Program-made: the position numbers and the translations under genes
The notes under the pieces: model-generated
Seen by the model: only the letters and a program-made list of their open reading frames with translations
What the model was told of the DNA's origin: nothing
Database searches by the model: none
Source: Phycisphaerales bacterium UBA2421
GTDB lineage: Bacteria > Planctomycetota > Phycisphaerae > Tepidisphaerales > Tepidisphaeraceae
Assembly (NCBI GenBank): GCA_002343075.1
Contig: DDRH01000028.1
Coordinates: forward strand, 67,273 to 131,272
Reading direction: 5' to 3'
DNA length: 64,000 nt
In this document: in pieces, positions 17,343-26,240 of the stretch
Layout of the letters: every line of letters starts with the position of its first letter
How positions within the stretch are numbered: position 1 is the first letter of the stretch

Positions 17343-19448
17343 TCACCCAACCGTGAGCGTCTTCAGATATTCTTCAAATGATGCGCGTTGCTGCTCCAGA
17401 AGCTCAGCCAGCCGATCGCGCTCGGTCTGCATCTGTTCGATTTGCGTTTCCTGCTCGTTGAGCTTCTTCAACAACCGAGTGTAGTACTCGCTCTTATTCT
17501 CGACTGTGCGCATGTTTTCCCGAATCCGATTCTGTTCGTTGGTAACGGTGCCCAGCCGCTGACCAAGCTCGTTAATCTGCCGTTGCGTGGTGTTCATGGA
17601 CCTTTTGAACTCGGCAGCCTTGACCAGTGCATCGCGAACCTCTTTGCTGATTTCGCCCGACCGGCTGTAGGCCAACACCTGCTCCACATCCATAGGCAGA
17701 ATTGTCACCGACTCGGTAGCCACCAGTTCTTCTTTCACCGTCAGGAAAGCGCCTTTGCCCGCTTCCACAGGCGTCTTGAACCGGTAAAGCGTCTCGGTCG
17801 ATTCTTCGGGTTTCGGGGAATCGATCAGCTTCCAGCCCTGCCGCAACGGATGCTCGACGAGCAACGTCTTGTCTTTATCGGCCTTATTCTCGGCTAGGTA
17901 GGTCTGCGTGCTCACATATTTCCGCTGGACATGCAAAATGCCTTCGCTGATCTTTCCACTCATGACACTGTTGGTGCTGCTATTCTTGGTTGAGTCAACG
18001 CGCATCTGCAGATCGATGCCATACGAAAGGAGCCGCTGCTGCCCGGGCGGGACATTGTCAATCTGCGCGTCGCCGGCGTAGGTCCCCGCTTCGAGCACGG
18101 TAATGGGACCGGTGAGGAGGTGTTTGTCGGTGGAATTGGTCAGCCGGGCACCGTTAAGCGGGTTTTTCTGGAGCACCTGCGCGTTATAGATAGAGAGTTT
18201 TTCGACGGTGACCTCATCAGTGACGATCGGCAGCATCGCCGACTTCTGACGAGCCAATGAGACACTGTCGACGGTGTAGCTGAACAGTTCCCCGACCTTC
18301 TCCGCGGTCGCGACGGACCTGACGGATGATGTGGCATCGATCCGGGTGCCCGCGGACTGCTCGAATGAGTCTGCCGCGAGTCCAGACATGGCGGCGGCCG
18401 GTGCCTCCGGTCGCGACATAAACGTTCCACCGAGCGCGAGGTTGCGCCGTCGATTCGCCCCTTCGGCCTTCGCTATTGAATCCTGCCCCATTGCCTCGTC
18501 ATACATCTGCGGTTTCAAGCTCGCGTAAAGCTCCGGCTGCACCACGGGCCTTGGAATGTACAACGGCGAGTACAAATCCATCACAAAGCTGATTGGCCGC
18601 CCGGAAACAAGGCTCAGGTTCACGTCTTTCCAGTCATTATCTGTCTGATTTTCAACGATGGCCCACCCTTGCAAAATCGGTTTTGTATCCTGCTCGCCCA
18701 GAACAAGCCGGTACGACGTCTTCCACACCGGCGTTTCCACCACATAGCCGATTCGTACCCTGCGGGCATCTTTGCCGGCAAAGTTGATCGTCACCGGTTT
18801 CTTGTCCTGATCGCGAGACTGCGCCAAAGCCGACAGTGCCTTGGCCAACTCTTCCTGCAGGCCCGCGTCTTCCAGTCGAAGGTCGGAGAGGGCGTCAAGC
18901 TCGATCGACTTGATCGTCGCCCCGTTCAGAAGGTTGAGCACATGACGTTCGACTGTCTGCTCTTTCACAACGAGCGTCTTAGCTTCAACCCCCAGGATCG
19001 TCCCCGCGGCGCTCTCCCCGCCGAACTTTACTGTGACATTGGCGCCCCGAAGCTGATTGAGCAACTGCGCCAGCGACGGGTTGCCGGTGATGTCGACTTG
19101 GAAACTGCGGAGCGTCTTTTCCACCGGGTCAAGCGAAGGATAAGTGACTGTGGAAACCGTCCCGCCGTCCATGTCCTGCAGAATGAGCGACTTGAGAATG
19201 TCGTTAATCTGCGCCGCTTTGAAGCGCAGCTCAGTTGCCCCATCGCCAAACACCTGCCCGCTGTGCTCAAAATAGCCCACGCCGGAGGAGAAGAGTACGA
19301 CCTGGCTAACCGGGACTTCCTGTGTTTCGGGTGCCGGTTGCACGACGGGTTGATTGTTTGGTTGACCTTTTGCCATATCAGAACCGTATCCAACGCCTGC
19401 AACGGCGAGTGCGAGAATGATGGAACGCGAGAAAGAACGCGAGTTCAT
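17343..19448 (-). CDS. Exported DUF4139-type protein
   Basis: The 701-residue product begins with a signal peptide (MNSRSFSRSIILALAVAG) after a strong Shine-Dalgarno sequence (GGAGGT, 5 nt before ATG 19448). The first conserved block (VVLFSSGVGYFEHSGQV, FKAAQINDILKSLI) and later blocks (TPVWKTSYRL, WAIVENQTDNDWKDVNLSLVSGRP) match the DUF4139/DUF4140 type of bacterial beta-rich proteins related to mucoidy-inhibitor-like proteins. The C-terminal ~120 residues form a coiled coil (NTTQRQINELGQRLG...NEQETQIEQMQTERDRLAELL). It is probably periplasmic; function unknown. It converges on the FixJ-type gene with a 48-bp gap. Confidence 0.75.
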   Translation of the reverse strand: MNSRSFSRSIILALAVAGVGYGSDMAKGQPNNQPVVQPAPETQEVPVSQVVLFSSGVGYFEHSGQVFGDGATELRFKAAQINDILKSLILQDMDGGTVSTVTYPSLDPVEKTLRSFQVDITGNPSLAQLLNQLRGANVTVKFGGESAAGTILGVEAKTLVVKEQTVERHVLNLLNGATIKSIELDALSDLRLEDAGLQEELAKALSALAQSRDQDKKPVTINFAGKDARRVRIGYVVETPVWKTSYRLVLGEQDTKPILQGWAIVENQTDNDWKDVNLSLVSGRPISFVMDLYSPLYIPRPVVQPELYASLKPQMYDEAMGQDSIAKAEGANRRRNLALGGTFMSRPEAPAAAMSGLAADSFEQSAGTRIDATSSVRSVATAEKVGELFSYTVDSVSLARQKSAMLPIVTDEVTVEKLSIYNAQVLQKNPLNGARLTNSTDKHLLTGPITVLEAGTYAGDAQIDNVPPGQQRLLSYGIDLQMRVDSTKNSSTNSVMSGKISEGILHVQRKYVSTQTYLAENKADKDKTLLVEHPLRQGWKLIDSPKPEESTETLYRFKTPVEAGKGAFLTVKEELVATESVTILPMDVEQVLAYSRSGEISKEVRDALVKAAEFKRSMNTTQRQINELGQRLGTVTNEQNRIRENMRTVENKSEYYTRLLKKLNEQETQIEQMQTERDRLAELLEQQRASFEEYLKTLTVG

Positions 19449-20034
19449 AAGACCTCCAGTGTGCCGCAATGCAGGGATGATGTTACCCATAAGCGACTGA
19501 GACGACGAACCTGCCGAAAAGTTCGCCGGTAAACTCGCAAGCAGTTCCGCCGTTGGGACTCGGCTTTAGGGAGCCGAGTCGGGTTGGTCGTTTCCGCAGT
19601 TTGACCCCGGCATACGAGATAATACGGGCCGCTTCGACTTTTCTGCAGTAATTGACAGCGGGCTGCTATTCAAGAATGCGTAAAACGATGGAAGCTTTCT
19701 GTATCTTCCGGCGTCTGATGTGAGTACGATAGGGTCGAATTTGAAGATTGCTTGCCAGCAAGGCTGCACTTGCTGGAAGTCTGGTCGATGTGGCGGACAC
19801 GGGCGGCGCTTGAGCCGTTGCCGAGCTTGGGTCCGGTGCTTTATTCAGACAAGTTTCTCACAATTCTCGGTTGGCGATGGCTGAACCCGCCATCATTTTA
19901 CTTTTATTTTCGCTCCCGGTTGCCAACTGAGGGTGAAGTGAGTGACAAACCTGTGTACAGCCCCCGACGGTCGGCAAGCCACGCCGATCGTCGGCCATGT
20001 TGCCAGTCCTCAAAATCTACCCTCCCGCCGAGTT
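19449..20034. other. 586-bp intergenic region with two inverted repeats
   Basis: This region lies between the Kelch protein gene and the DUF4139-type gene (both on -) and must hold the promoter of the latter. It contains a perfect 9-bp inverted repeat, GACTCGGCT/AGCCGAGTC (19557-19580). It also has a 12-bp inverted repeat with one mismatch (19964-19975 with 19983-19994), 40 bp downstream of the Kelch gene stop and without a T-run. Short open frames here have no start signals and are not called. Confidence 0.5.
19964..19994 (-). other. Inverted repeat downstream of the Kelch gene
   Basis: CCGACGGTCGGC pairs with GCCGATCGTCGG across a 7-nt loop, one mismatch. It may protect or end the Kelch transcript, but no T-run follows on either strand. 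Confidence 0.4.
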
Positions 20035-21960
20035 CTAGATAAAGGCGCCGATCCATGTGTCGGCACGGAAGCCCGATCCACCAGTGCTCATGATGATCGT
20101 ATCGCCGAGGCTCGCCGCAATGCCCGCGGTGATGTTCTTGGGCAGATTGGTGAGCGTGCTCCATGAGTTGGTCGCCGGGTTGTAGGCCTCGACCTTGTTA
20201 AGCGTCGCCCCGGTAATCTCACCACCAATGATGATGATGCGCCCCTTGTGCGCGATGGTCGACGCATTGGCATGACTCCGCGCGCTGGTGAGCGATTTCA
20301 CGCTGGTCCATGTGTTGGTTGACGGGTTGTATCGGAAGACGTCGCTCTTAAACACGCTTGACGCGTCCTGACCGGTCTGCCCACCGACGGCGTAAATCAG
20401 ACCATCGAGCGCCACCGCACCGAAGTGATTTCGCGCTGCTGGCATCGATGCCTTCGTTGCCCAGCCGGCGGCGGTGTTGTCGAGATTGAGCGACCAGTGC
20501 TCGGCCTTGTCTTTGCGCGCCGCGTCGCTGCCTCCGAAGAAGTGAAGCGTGCGGCCGATGAGCACCATCTGCCCGCTGCCCCGCGCCTGAGGCAGATTGG
20601 GCAGCGTGCTCCAGGAATCGTTGCTGCTGTCGTAAACAAAGGCCTTGTTGGTCGCGAACGCCTGCGGGCCGGTCGGGCCTTGCGCGCCGGGGGGATAGCC
20701 GCCGGCGACGTACATGAATCGGTCGTCCTGCGCCGTCGCAGCATGGGTGAGCTCCAGTGGCGCGTCATTCAGTTGCGTCCATTGGTTTGTCGCGGGGTTG
20801 TAGACATGCGCCACTTTACTCGGACGATACTGAGAATTGAGATACCCGCCGAAAGTATAGAATTTGCCGTTAAACACCGCACCGAACCCCTCGGCGCGAG
20901 CCACCGGATTGTTTGCCTTGGTCGTCCACTTCAGTGTGCCCAATGCCGGGTTGGGAGTGGGCGTCGGAGCGGTATCATTGTCGGCGATGGTAATGGTCGC
21001 CGATGAGTTGAACGCGTTGCTGTAGTCCATCGCGGTGGTGAGCGCGATCGAGACTGTTTCATTGCTTTCCACGAGCGTGTCATCGATCGGACTGACGAGA
21101 ATGCTGGTTGTGGCACTCCCCGCAGCGAAGATTGCCTGCCCGCTGAGCAGAGTATAGTCGCTGCCGTTGGTGGCCGTCCCGCTGACTGCATAGTTGACGA
21201 TGAGGCTGCCCGCAGTTGAGCCAGTGCGCGAGAGGGTGAACGTCCCCGGATTGTTCGATTCCCCCGCCGACGCATCACTTGCGGCAACACTCACCACCGG
21301 CAGTCGGTTGGACCCGCCGACAATCTCAACAAACGCAATCTTGTTGTTCTTCGCGCCCGTCGCATTGCTGATGGTAAGCCGGCCGTCGGTCACATTGACA
21401 GTAACGGTTCCTTCGGCAAACCGATTGGAAGTCGTCGGCGTGGCGTTAACCGCGAGCGTCCCCTCGACATTCACTTTGAACACGCTGTCAAAGTAGCCCG
21501 GATCGCCCGCGACGACGCGCACGGTGTATTGCCCGTTGGGCACCGCAAACTCCCAGGAGTAGTTTGCCCCGTTCTTCTGAAAATGGTGAAACGTGTCGTA
21601 TCGCTGATCGTCGAGTTGATTGCGGTCGCGACCGTCGCGGTTGTCCGCCGACCAGCCGTAGGTGAGGCCATTGCTGCGCAGGCCGTAAGGCGCGCCGGTG
21701 TCGACACGGTGAAAATCGGGCACTGGAGTCGAGCCATCCGGCTGAAAGCTGAAGCGGCGCACGAACGCCGGCGTCGACTGCGCCGTCGGGGTGTCCGTCG
21801 ACGTTAAAAGCCCCATCGTCGCCGCCACGGCGCGCTCAACGTAGGCTTCGCGCGCCATCGCTTCTGCGTCGCCGAAGTGATCGGCGCAAAAGAGCGAACG
21901 CGTTTCGAGCAGTTCGACAATCCGTGCAATTGACTTCGCCCGTGTGACTAACTTCTTCAT
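20035..21960 (-). CDS. Surface/exported protein: LEPR-XLL-like N-terminus, malectin-like, Calx-beta and Kelch repeats
   Basis: The 641-residue protein starts with a basic segment followed by VELLETRSLFCA, a variant of the LEPR-XLL sorting motif of planctomycete exported proteins. Next is a malectin-like carbohydrate-binding region (FSFQPDGSTPVPDF, YSWEFAVPNGQYTVRVVAGDP, ~70-215). A Calx-beta domain follows (~220-330, VSVAASDASAGESNNPGTFTLSRTG) with a calcium-type DDTLVESNE turn. At least five Kelch repeats form a beta-propeller (~345-635, FYTFGGYLN, YVAGGYPP, HFFGGSD, YAVGGQTG, IIIGGEIT). It is probably cell-surface and binds glycan or protein partners; no enzymatic residues are evident. Confidence 0.8.
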   Translation of the reverse strand: MKKLVTRAKSIARIVELLETRSLFCADHFGDAEAMAREAYVERAVAATMGLLTSTDTPTAQSTPAFVRRFSFQPDGSTPVPDFHRVDTGAPYGLRSNGLTYGWSADNRDGRDRNQLDDQRYDTFHHFQKNGANYSWEFAVPNGQYTVRVVAGDPGYFDSVFKVNVEGTLAVNATPTTSNRFAEGTVTVNVTDGRLTISNATGAKNNKIAFVEIVGGSNRLPVVSVAASDASAGESNNPGTFTLSRTGSTAGSLIVNYAVSGTATNGSDYTLLSGQAIFAAGSATTSILVSPIDDTLVESNETVSIALTTAMDYSNAFNSSATITIADNDTAPTPTPNPALGTLKWTTKANNPVARAEGFGAVFNGKFYTFGGYLNSQYRPSKVAHVYNPATNQWTQLNDAPLELTHAATAQDDRFMYVAGGYPPGAQGPTGPQAFATNKAFVYDSSNDSWSTLPNLPQARGSGQMVLIGRTLHFFGGSDAARKDKAEHWSLNLDNTAAGWATKASMPAARNHFGAVALDGLIYAVGGQTGQDASSVFKSDVFRYNPSTNTWTSVKSLTSARSHANASTIAHKGRIIIIGGEITGATLNKVEAYNPATNSWSTLTNLPKNITAGIAASLGDTIIMSTGGSGFRADTWIGAFI

Positions 21961-22149
21961 GGTGATGCCTCAGTACAATCCGGCTAGCCAGAAGATTACC
22001 CCATGAATGGTCGCCCGGCGATTGAATTCAGCGAATGCAAGTCGGTTCGATTGCTGAAATCCGCGTCCGGAAAATAGCGCCGGCGTGACGCCGCCCACAC
22101 AATAACACGGCGCCGGGAGGGGGAAGTCCCATAAACCACTGAAGCAGCA

Positions 22150-22413
22150 TTACTTAGAGTTTTCTTCCGGCAGTTCGTCGAATCGTCGTGGCGTGTTTGT
22201 TGATCCAGATCGAAAGAGGAGCCGTGACGACGTACCTTCGAGTGAAACCCAGCGCTCATCGGCAACCGGCAGAGTGAATTCCCGCGCCGGCGACCCCGCT
22301 GCCGCTACCGTATTGCGCAAAACTGGCGCGCGGAACACTACAATCGAGAAAGAAAATACGAACAACGCAACAGCGGCGACGAGTCCGCAACGGGCGACCA
22401 ATCGAGACGGCAT
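22150..22413 (-). CDS. Small single-pass membrane protein, hypothetical
   Basis: The 87-residue frame starts at ATG 22413 with GGAG about 10 nt upstream. It has one clear N-terminal transmembrane helix (LVAAVALFVFSFSIVVF) followed by a 60-residue polar tail with Ser/Arg. No family is recognised. A larger in-frame extension to 22497 is possible but lacks a better start signal. It lies between the M24 peptidase and Kelch genes on the same strand. Coding status is moderately supported by the hydrophobic helix and start signal only. Confidence 0.45.
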   Translation of the reverse strand: MPSRLVARCGLVAAVALFVFSFSIVVFRAPVLRNTVAAAGSPAREFTLPVADERWVSLEGTSSRLLFRSGSTNTPRRFDELPEENSK

Positions 22414-22589
22414 GACGCACTTCTCCACCTCTCCATTCGATGCGCCTCCAACGCAAAGAATGGACCTGAAAAATACCCACGATCGACCCGCAAGCAATCA
22501 GTAAATTCCGCAATTCAGATTAAGATTGGTCCGATATTCTTCGCAACCTGCACATGCTCCCAAGAGAGCAACGACCAGACGAGGCCGGC

Positions 22590-23687
22590 CTACGAGCCGG
22601 CGAGAACAAAATCCAGCGGATACGCCGACAGCTGTTCAGATCCCGAATCAGTAATGAGAAAGATGTCCTCCAGTCGTACCCCTCCGTTGATGGTCTGGCC
22701 ATACAGCCCCGGCTCAAGCGTGATCAGGTCACCCGCCGCGAGCGTATCATTCCAGTTTCGGTTCACGCGCGGCTGCTCGTGGGCGTTAAGCCCGATGCCA
22801 TGCCCGAGATGATGTTCAAACTTCAGCCCCTCAAAATCATGCAACCGAGCGATCGCCAATTCATGTAACGCTGCACACGAGACGCCCGGACGAAGCTGCG
22901 GCAGGACGAGATCAAACACTTCAAGCACGCGCGCGTGCGCGCGACGCTGCAGCGGTGTGGGTTCACCGCCGACACAAAACGTGCGACACATATCGGCGAT
23001 GTAACCGTTGGCGCCGAAGCCGAGATCGAGCGGCATCAGCTCTCCGGCCTCGATCGCGCGCTCGCGCGGCAAACCCCCGCCGGTTCCAGATTGAAAGTCA
23101 TTCCCCAGCCACCCAATCGGCCGCCCCGCAAATTTCACTGCGGCGGCATGGCACTCTGCACACACCTCGACCTCGGTCATTCCCGGGCGAAGCGCCGCTC
23201 GAATGCGCTCATAGATCGTCTGAACTCCAGCGATGCTTTCTTTGATCAGTCGAATGTCCAACGCATCTTTCGTCCGCCGGAGCGAGAGCAGGGGCTGCAT
23301 GAGGTTGACGCTCTCACGCTGCCCAACCAGCGAAAACGCGTCCGCCCCACACACCCCCGTCTGCGGGAAACACGAACCCAGCGCCGCGATCGCTTCGCCG
23401 ACCGGATGATCAACGAGCGTGCCGGCACGGTTTGAGACATAAGTGCGCATCGAAGCAACAGTTGCGCCGGAGACATCACCCTCGGCATGAGCGAGTGTGG
23501 TTGCGCCGTCGGCGTCGATCCAAAGCGCGCCCGGGCGATGGCGCACGGGACGAAAACCGGTGAGATATTGAACATTCTCCGGCGTAGTTATCAGCGCGCC
23601 GGGCAACTGCGCGTTCACCAGAAGTTGCACAAAGCGGTGCTGGCGCGCGCGGATGAGCGTGATATCCGGTTCGCTGTATTGCATCAT
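22590..23687 (-). CDS. M24-family metallopeptidase (Xaa-Pro aminopeptidase/dipeptidase-like)
   Basis: The 365-residue protein has a creatinase-like N-terminal domain and a C-terminal pita-bread domain. Metal ligands are visible: Asp in LDLGFGANGYIADMCRT (two Asp), His in HHLGHGIGLNAHE, and Glu residues in LEPGLY and VRLEDIF. These enzymes remove N-terminal residues preceding proline or split X-Pro dipeptides, using two Mn or Co ions. A very strong Shine-Dalgarno (GGAGGAGGTGA) precedes two adjacent ATGs (23687 and 23684). It lies 18 bp after modB, so it is the third gene of a modA-modB operon although functionally unrelated. Confidence 0.87.
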   Translation of the reverse strand: MMQYSEPDITLIRARQHRFVQLLVNAQLPGALITTPENVQYLTGFRPVRHRPGALWIDADGATTLAHAEGDVSGATVASMRTYVSNRAGTLVDHPVGEAIAALGSCFPQTGVCGADAFSLVGQRESVNLMQPLLSLRRTKDALDIRLIKESIAGVQTIYERIRAALRPGMTEVEVCAECHAAAVKFAGRPIGWLGNDFQSGTGGGLPRERAIEAGELMPLDLGFGANGYIADMCRTFCVGGEPTPLQRRAHARVLEVFDLVLPQLRPGVSCAALHELAIARLHDFEGLKFEHHLGHGIGLNAHEQPRVNRNWNDTLAAGDLITLEPGLYGQTINGGVRLEDIFLITDSGSEQLSAYPLDFVLAGS

Positions 23688-23705
23688 TCACCTCCTCCAC
23701 GTTGG

Positions 23706-24368
23706 CTATCGTTGCCTGGATAGCGTCGATCGATTGTAGAACAGGGCGATGGTCGTTGAGATGACAATCAAGAGTATCACCGCTGGCCATGCATGGGACA
23801 TCTGGCCCTGATCGTAGTCGAGATAGATGCTGATCGGGAGCGTTGGCCTGCTTGACTGCATTCCAAAGACCATTGCCGTTGCGCCAAACTCGCCAAGGGC
23901 GCGTGCGAAGCCAAGCATCAACCCGCTGGCGAGACCGCGCGCTGCCATTGGCAGACTGACATGCCAGAACATTTGCAGCGTGCCGGCGCCATTGATGCGG
24001 GCGATGTCTTCCATCTCGCGCTCCACACTCGCGAACGCGGCGCGCGTGGGGAGATAAATCAACGGAATTGCCACAAGTGCGGCGGCGATGACTGCACCTT
24101 CGATGCGAAACAATATCGAGTAGTCAAACCGGGCAAACAACCATCGCCCGGGCCAGCCGCGCGCACCTAGCGCCATGATAATCAGGTAGCCCACCACGGT
24201 CGGCGGGAGAACCATGGGCAAGACGATCAGACCTTCGACAAGGCTCATCGCAAAATAGCGACGACGCGTGTGCAGATAAGCCAGCGGCACTGCAATGATC
24301 ACCGCAACCAATGTGGCCAGCACCGTGATGCGCAGCGAGAGCAGCAGTGGGGGCAGCAGGGCATCCAT
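23706..24368 (-). CDS. modB: Molybdate ABC transporter permease
   Basis: The 220-residue polytopic protein has about five to six membrane helices and the ABC permease EAA loop (GFARALGEFGATAMVFG). VLPMVLPPTVVGYLI and TRAAFASVEREMEDIARING are typical of ModB. It forms the channel for molybdate (or tungstate) uptake. The start directly abuts the modA stop (24369), so the two are co-translated. No modC ATPase gene lies in the operon; an M24 peptidase gene occupies that place. Confidence 0.88.
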   Translation of the reverse strand: MDALLPPLLLSLRITVLATLVAVIIAVPLAYLHTRRRYFAMSLVEGLIVLPMVLPPTVVGYLIIMALGARGWPGRWLFARFDYSILFRIEGAVIAAALVAIPLIYLPTRAAFASVEREMEDIARINGAGTLQMFWHVSLPMAARGLASGLMLGFARALGEFGATAMVFGMQSSRPTLPISIYLDYDQGQMSHAWPAVILLIVISTTIALFYNRSTLSRQR

Positions 24369-25145
24369 TCATTTCCGGCTTTCAGCGGGCACAGCAAAAC
24401 CAAATTCGGCCAGCCGCGCCTGCCCCGGTTCGGCCAGCAAATCATGCAAGAACGCCCGGGCTTCCTCGGCGCGCGGTGACCGCGCCACCACCGCCGCGGG
24501 AAATGCAATGGGCGCGTGCAGCGCCGGATCGATCTCGCAAACAATCTTCACCTTATCCCCCGAAAGCTTCGCATCGCTGGCATAAACGATGCCGACATTC
24601 ACCTCGCCGCGCTCGACATAGCCAAGCACCTGACGCACATTGGCCGCGGTGATGATGCGATCTGCGAGCAGGGAACTTAGCCCCGCATTGCTCAGGGCTT
24701 CAAACGCATATGCGCCTGCAGGAACAGTCTTGGGTTCACCGATGGCGATGCGCCTGACCTGCGAATCATCGAGATCCGCCAGCGAGCCGGCATTGATGTT
24801 GCTTTCCCCGGGCGCAATCAGCACGAGCCGGTTGGATGCGACATCGCGCCGCGTTGCGGCATCGATTGCGCCCTTTTCTTGCAACCGATCCATCTGCTTC
24901 ACCCCGGCGCTGATGAAGAGATCGACCGGCGCGCCATGGAGAATCTGCTGTTCAAGCTGACCCGATGAACCAAACACAAACTCCACCTCACCTTTGCCGG
25001 CAGCTTTTCGATCGGAAGCGACTTGGACGAGCGCATCTTTCATACTCACCGCTGCCGCCACGGTGAGAGTCCCGGCGCGCGAGATTGCGGCAACACTCAG
25101 TAATGTGACAACCGCAATCCATCGGATCATGCGACGCTCTTTCAT
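24369..25145 (-). CDS. modA: Molybdate-binding periplasmic protein
   Basis: The 258-residue product has a signal peptide (MIRWIAVVTLLSVAAISRA) and ModA motifs: TLTVAAAVSMKDAL, FVFGSSGQLEQQI, GAPVDLFISA, GEPKTVPAGAYA, VGIVYASDA. It captures molybdate or tungstate and delivers it to ModB. The start is ATG 25145 (MKERRM) or ATG 25127 (MIRW). The frame continues upstream through simple-repeat DNA (25237-25270), which should not be translated. Operon order: modA, modB, M24 peptidase. Confidence 0.88.
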   Translation of the reverse strand: MKERRMIRWIAVVTLLSVAAISRAGTLTVAAAVSMKDALVQVASDRKAAGKGEVEFVFGSSGQLEQQILHGAPVDLFISAGVKQMDRLQEKGAIDAATRRDVASNRLVLIAPGESNINAGSLADLDDSQVRRIAIGEPKTVPAGAYAFEALSNAGLSSLLADRIITAANVRQVLGYVERGEVNVGIVYASDAKLSGDKVKIVCEIDPALHAPIAFPAAVVARSPRAEEARAFLHDLLAEPGQARLAEFGFAVPAESRK

Positions 25146-25236
25146 AGCGACCCCGAATGCCCGCGAGCCGACTCGCTGTTGAGACACGGCGGCAGCAGAG
25201 AGTTGGGACATTGGAAGCTGAACCAACCGTGGTTCT

Positions 25237-25270
25237 GCTCGTAGCTGCCTGCTGTCCGCTGTCGGCTCTC
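25237..25270 (-). repeat. Short 7-bp-period simple repeat upstream of modA
   Basis: On the - strand the sequence reads as degenerate 7-mers (GCCGACA, GCGGACA, GCAGGCA, GCTACGA). AGAGAG/CTCTCT-containing arms flank it (near 25189-25200 and 25266-25274). It fills most of the modA upstream region. Confidence 0.5.
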
Positions 25271-25309
25271 TGCCAGCGTGCCGAGCATTCATTATGCACC
25301 CAAGACCGG

Positions 25310-26155
25310 TCAAACACGAGTCGTCGTCAGTGGGATGCCGGCTTGCTGGCAAACGGCCTTGAGCGCATCGGCGGCAACATTGAAAAGCGACTCGCCGGTT
25401 TCGCCGTGCGAGTGCCCCGCGACTTTCAAGTGCGGCTCGAGACTCAGGCACCCGCGATACCCGCTGGCGTACGCGTCTTTCAGAATCGGAAGCAACTGCC
25501 CGTCACCCTGCCCGGCGGGCACCACCCTGCCGGTTCCCTTCACCGCGTCTTTGATATGAATGTGCGTGGTGAACGGCTTGAGCTGAGGCCAGATCGCGAG
25601 CGGATCTTCCCCGCATTGCACAAAATTCGCGAAGTCAAACGCTGTCCGAAGCTTGGGGGAGTTGATCGCTTGCATGAGATCGACACACCGGGTGCCGGTA
25701 TCGCCGTAAATCCCCTTTTCATTCTCATGCACGAGCGTTACGGGCAGGTCCGTGATGTAATCGACCTTCATCTTAAACCGGGCAATCACCTCATCGCGAT
25801 GAGGTGCGATCGCCCCCGCGCCCTCCCCACCCGGCGGATAGTAGCTGAACACACGGATGAGCGGCGCGTTAAAAAACAAAGCCGCGTCCACTGCAATCTT
25901 GAATCTCGCAAAGTGCTCCTCCCACGGCTGATCGATCGCGACCTTCCCCACCGGCGACCCGATCGACACGACGCCCATCTTCGCCTCGGCCAGCTTGATC
26001 TTGATCGCGCGGCGCGTTTCCAGATCAAAGTCGAGCACGTTCTTGGAGTACGCGCCGCGCAACTCCACAAGTGTCACGCCGTTTGCCCGACAGACGCGGG
26101 TTTGTTCGTCAAAATCCGGGGAGATTTCATCTGCGAAAGCGCCGAGGGTTAGCAT
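25310..26155 (-). CDS. Sugar phosphate isomerase/epimerase-like TIM-barrel protein
   Basis: The 281-residue protein belongs to the AP-endonuclease-2-type TIM barrel family (xylose-isomerase-like). Segments are LGAFADEISPDFDEQ, LRGAYSKNVLDF, TLVHENEKGIYGDT, TAFDFANFVQCG, HIHIKDAV and CLSLEPHL. The Glu, Asp, His and Glu in these segments are the expected metal ligands. Such enzymes isomerise or epimerise ketoses or inositol derivatives; the substrate cannot be fixed. ATG 26155 has AAGGATAAG just upstream. It lies downstream of radA on the same strand with an 85-bp gap. Confidence 0.8.
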   Translation of the reverse strand: MLTLGAFADEISPDFDEQTRVCRANGVTLVELRGAYSKNVLDFDLETRRAIKIKLAEAKMGVVSIGSPVGKVAIDQPWEEHFARFKIAVDAALFFNAPLIRVFSYYPPGGEGAGAIAPHRDEVIARFKMKVDYITDLPVTLVHENEKGIYGDTGTRCVDLMQAINSPKLRTAFDFANFVQCGEDPLAIWPQLKPFTTHIHIKDAVKGTGRVVPAGQGDGQLLPILKDAYASGYRGCLSLEPHLKVAGHSHGETGESLFNVAADALKAVCQQAGIPLTTTRV

Positions 26156-26240
26156 ATGACTTATCCTTAGTTCAATCTGTCGGCTCGTCAAGGCGGCATC
26201 AGTGGAGTTCGACTTGATGCACGCCGCCGCAACCCAATGT

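Noticed and set aside
19557-19580. Terminator at the 9-bp inverted repeat
   Set aside because: No T-run on either strand and it lies upstream, not downstream, of the nearest gene; more likely a leader structure or operator.
19752-20042. 96-aa open frame on + in the Kelch/DUF4139 intergenic region
   Set aside because: No ribosome-binding site, no family resemblance, and it overlaps the end of the Kelch gene.
25157-26152. 331-aa open frame on + across the sugar isomerase gene
   Set aside because: Antisense to a well-supported TIM-barrel gene; composition is Arg/His-rich, typical of a shadow frame.
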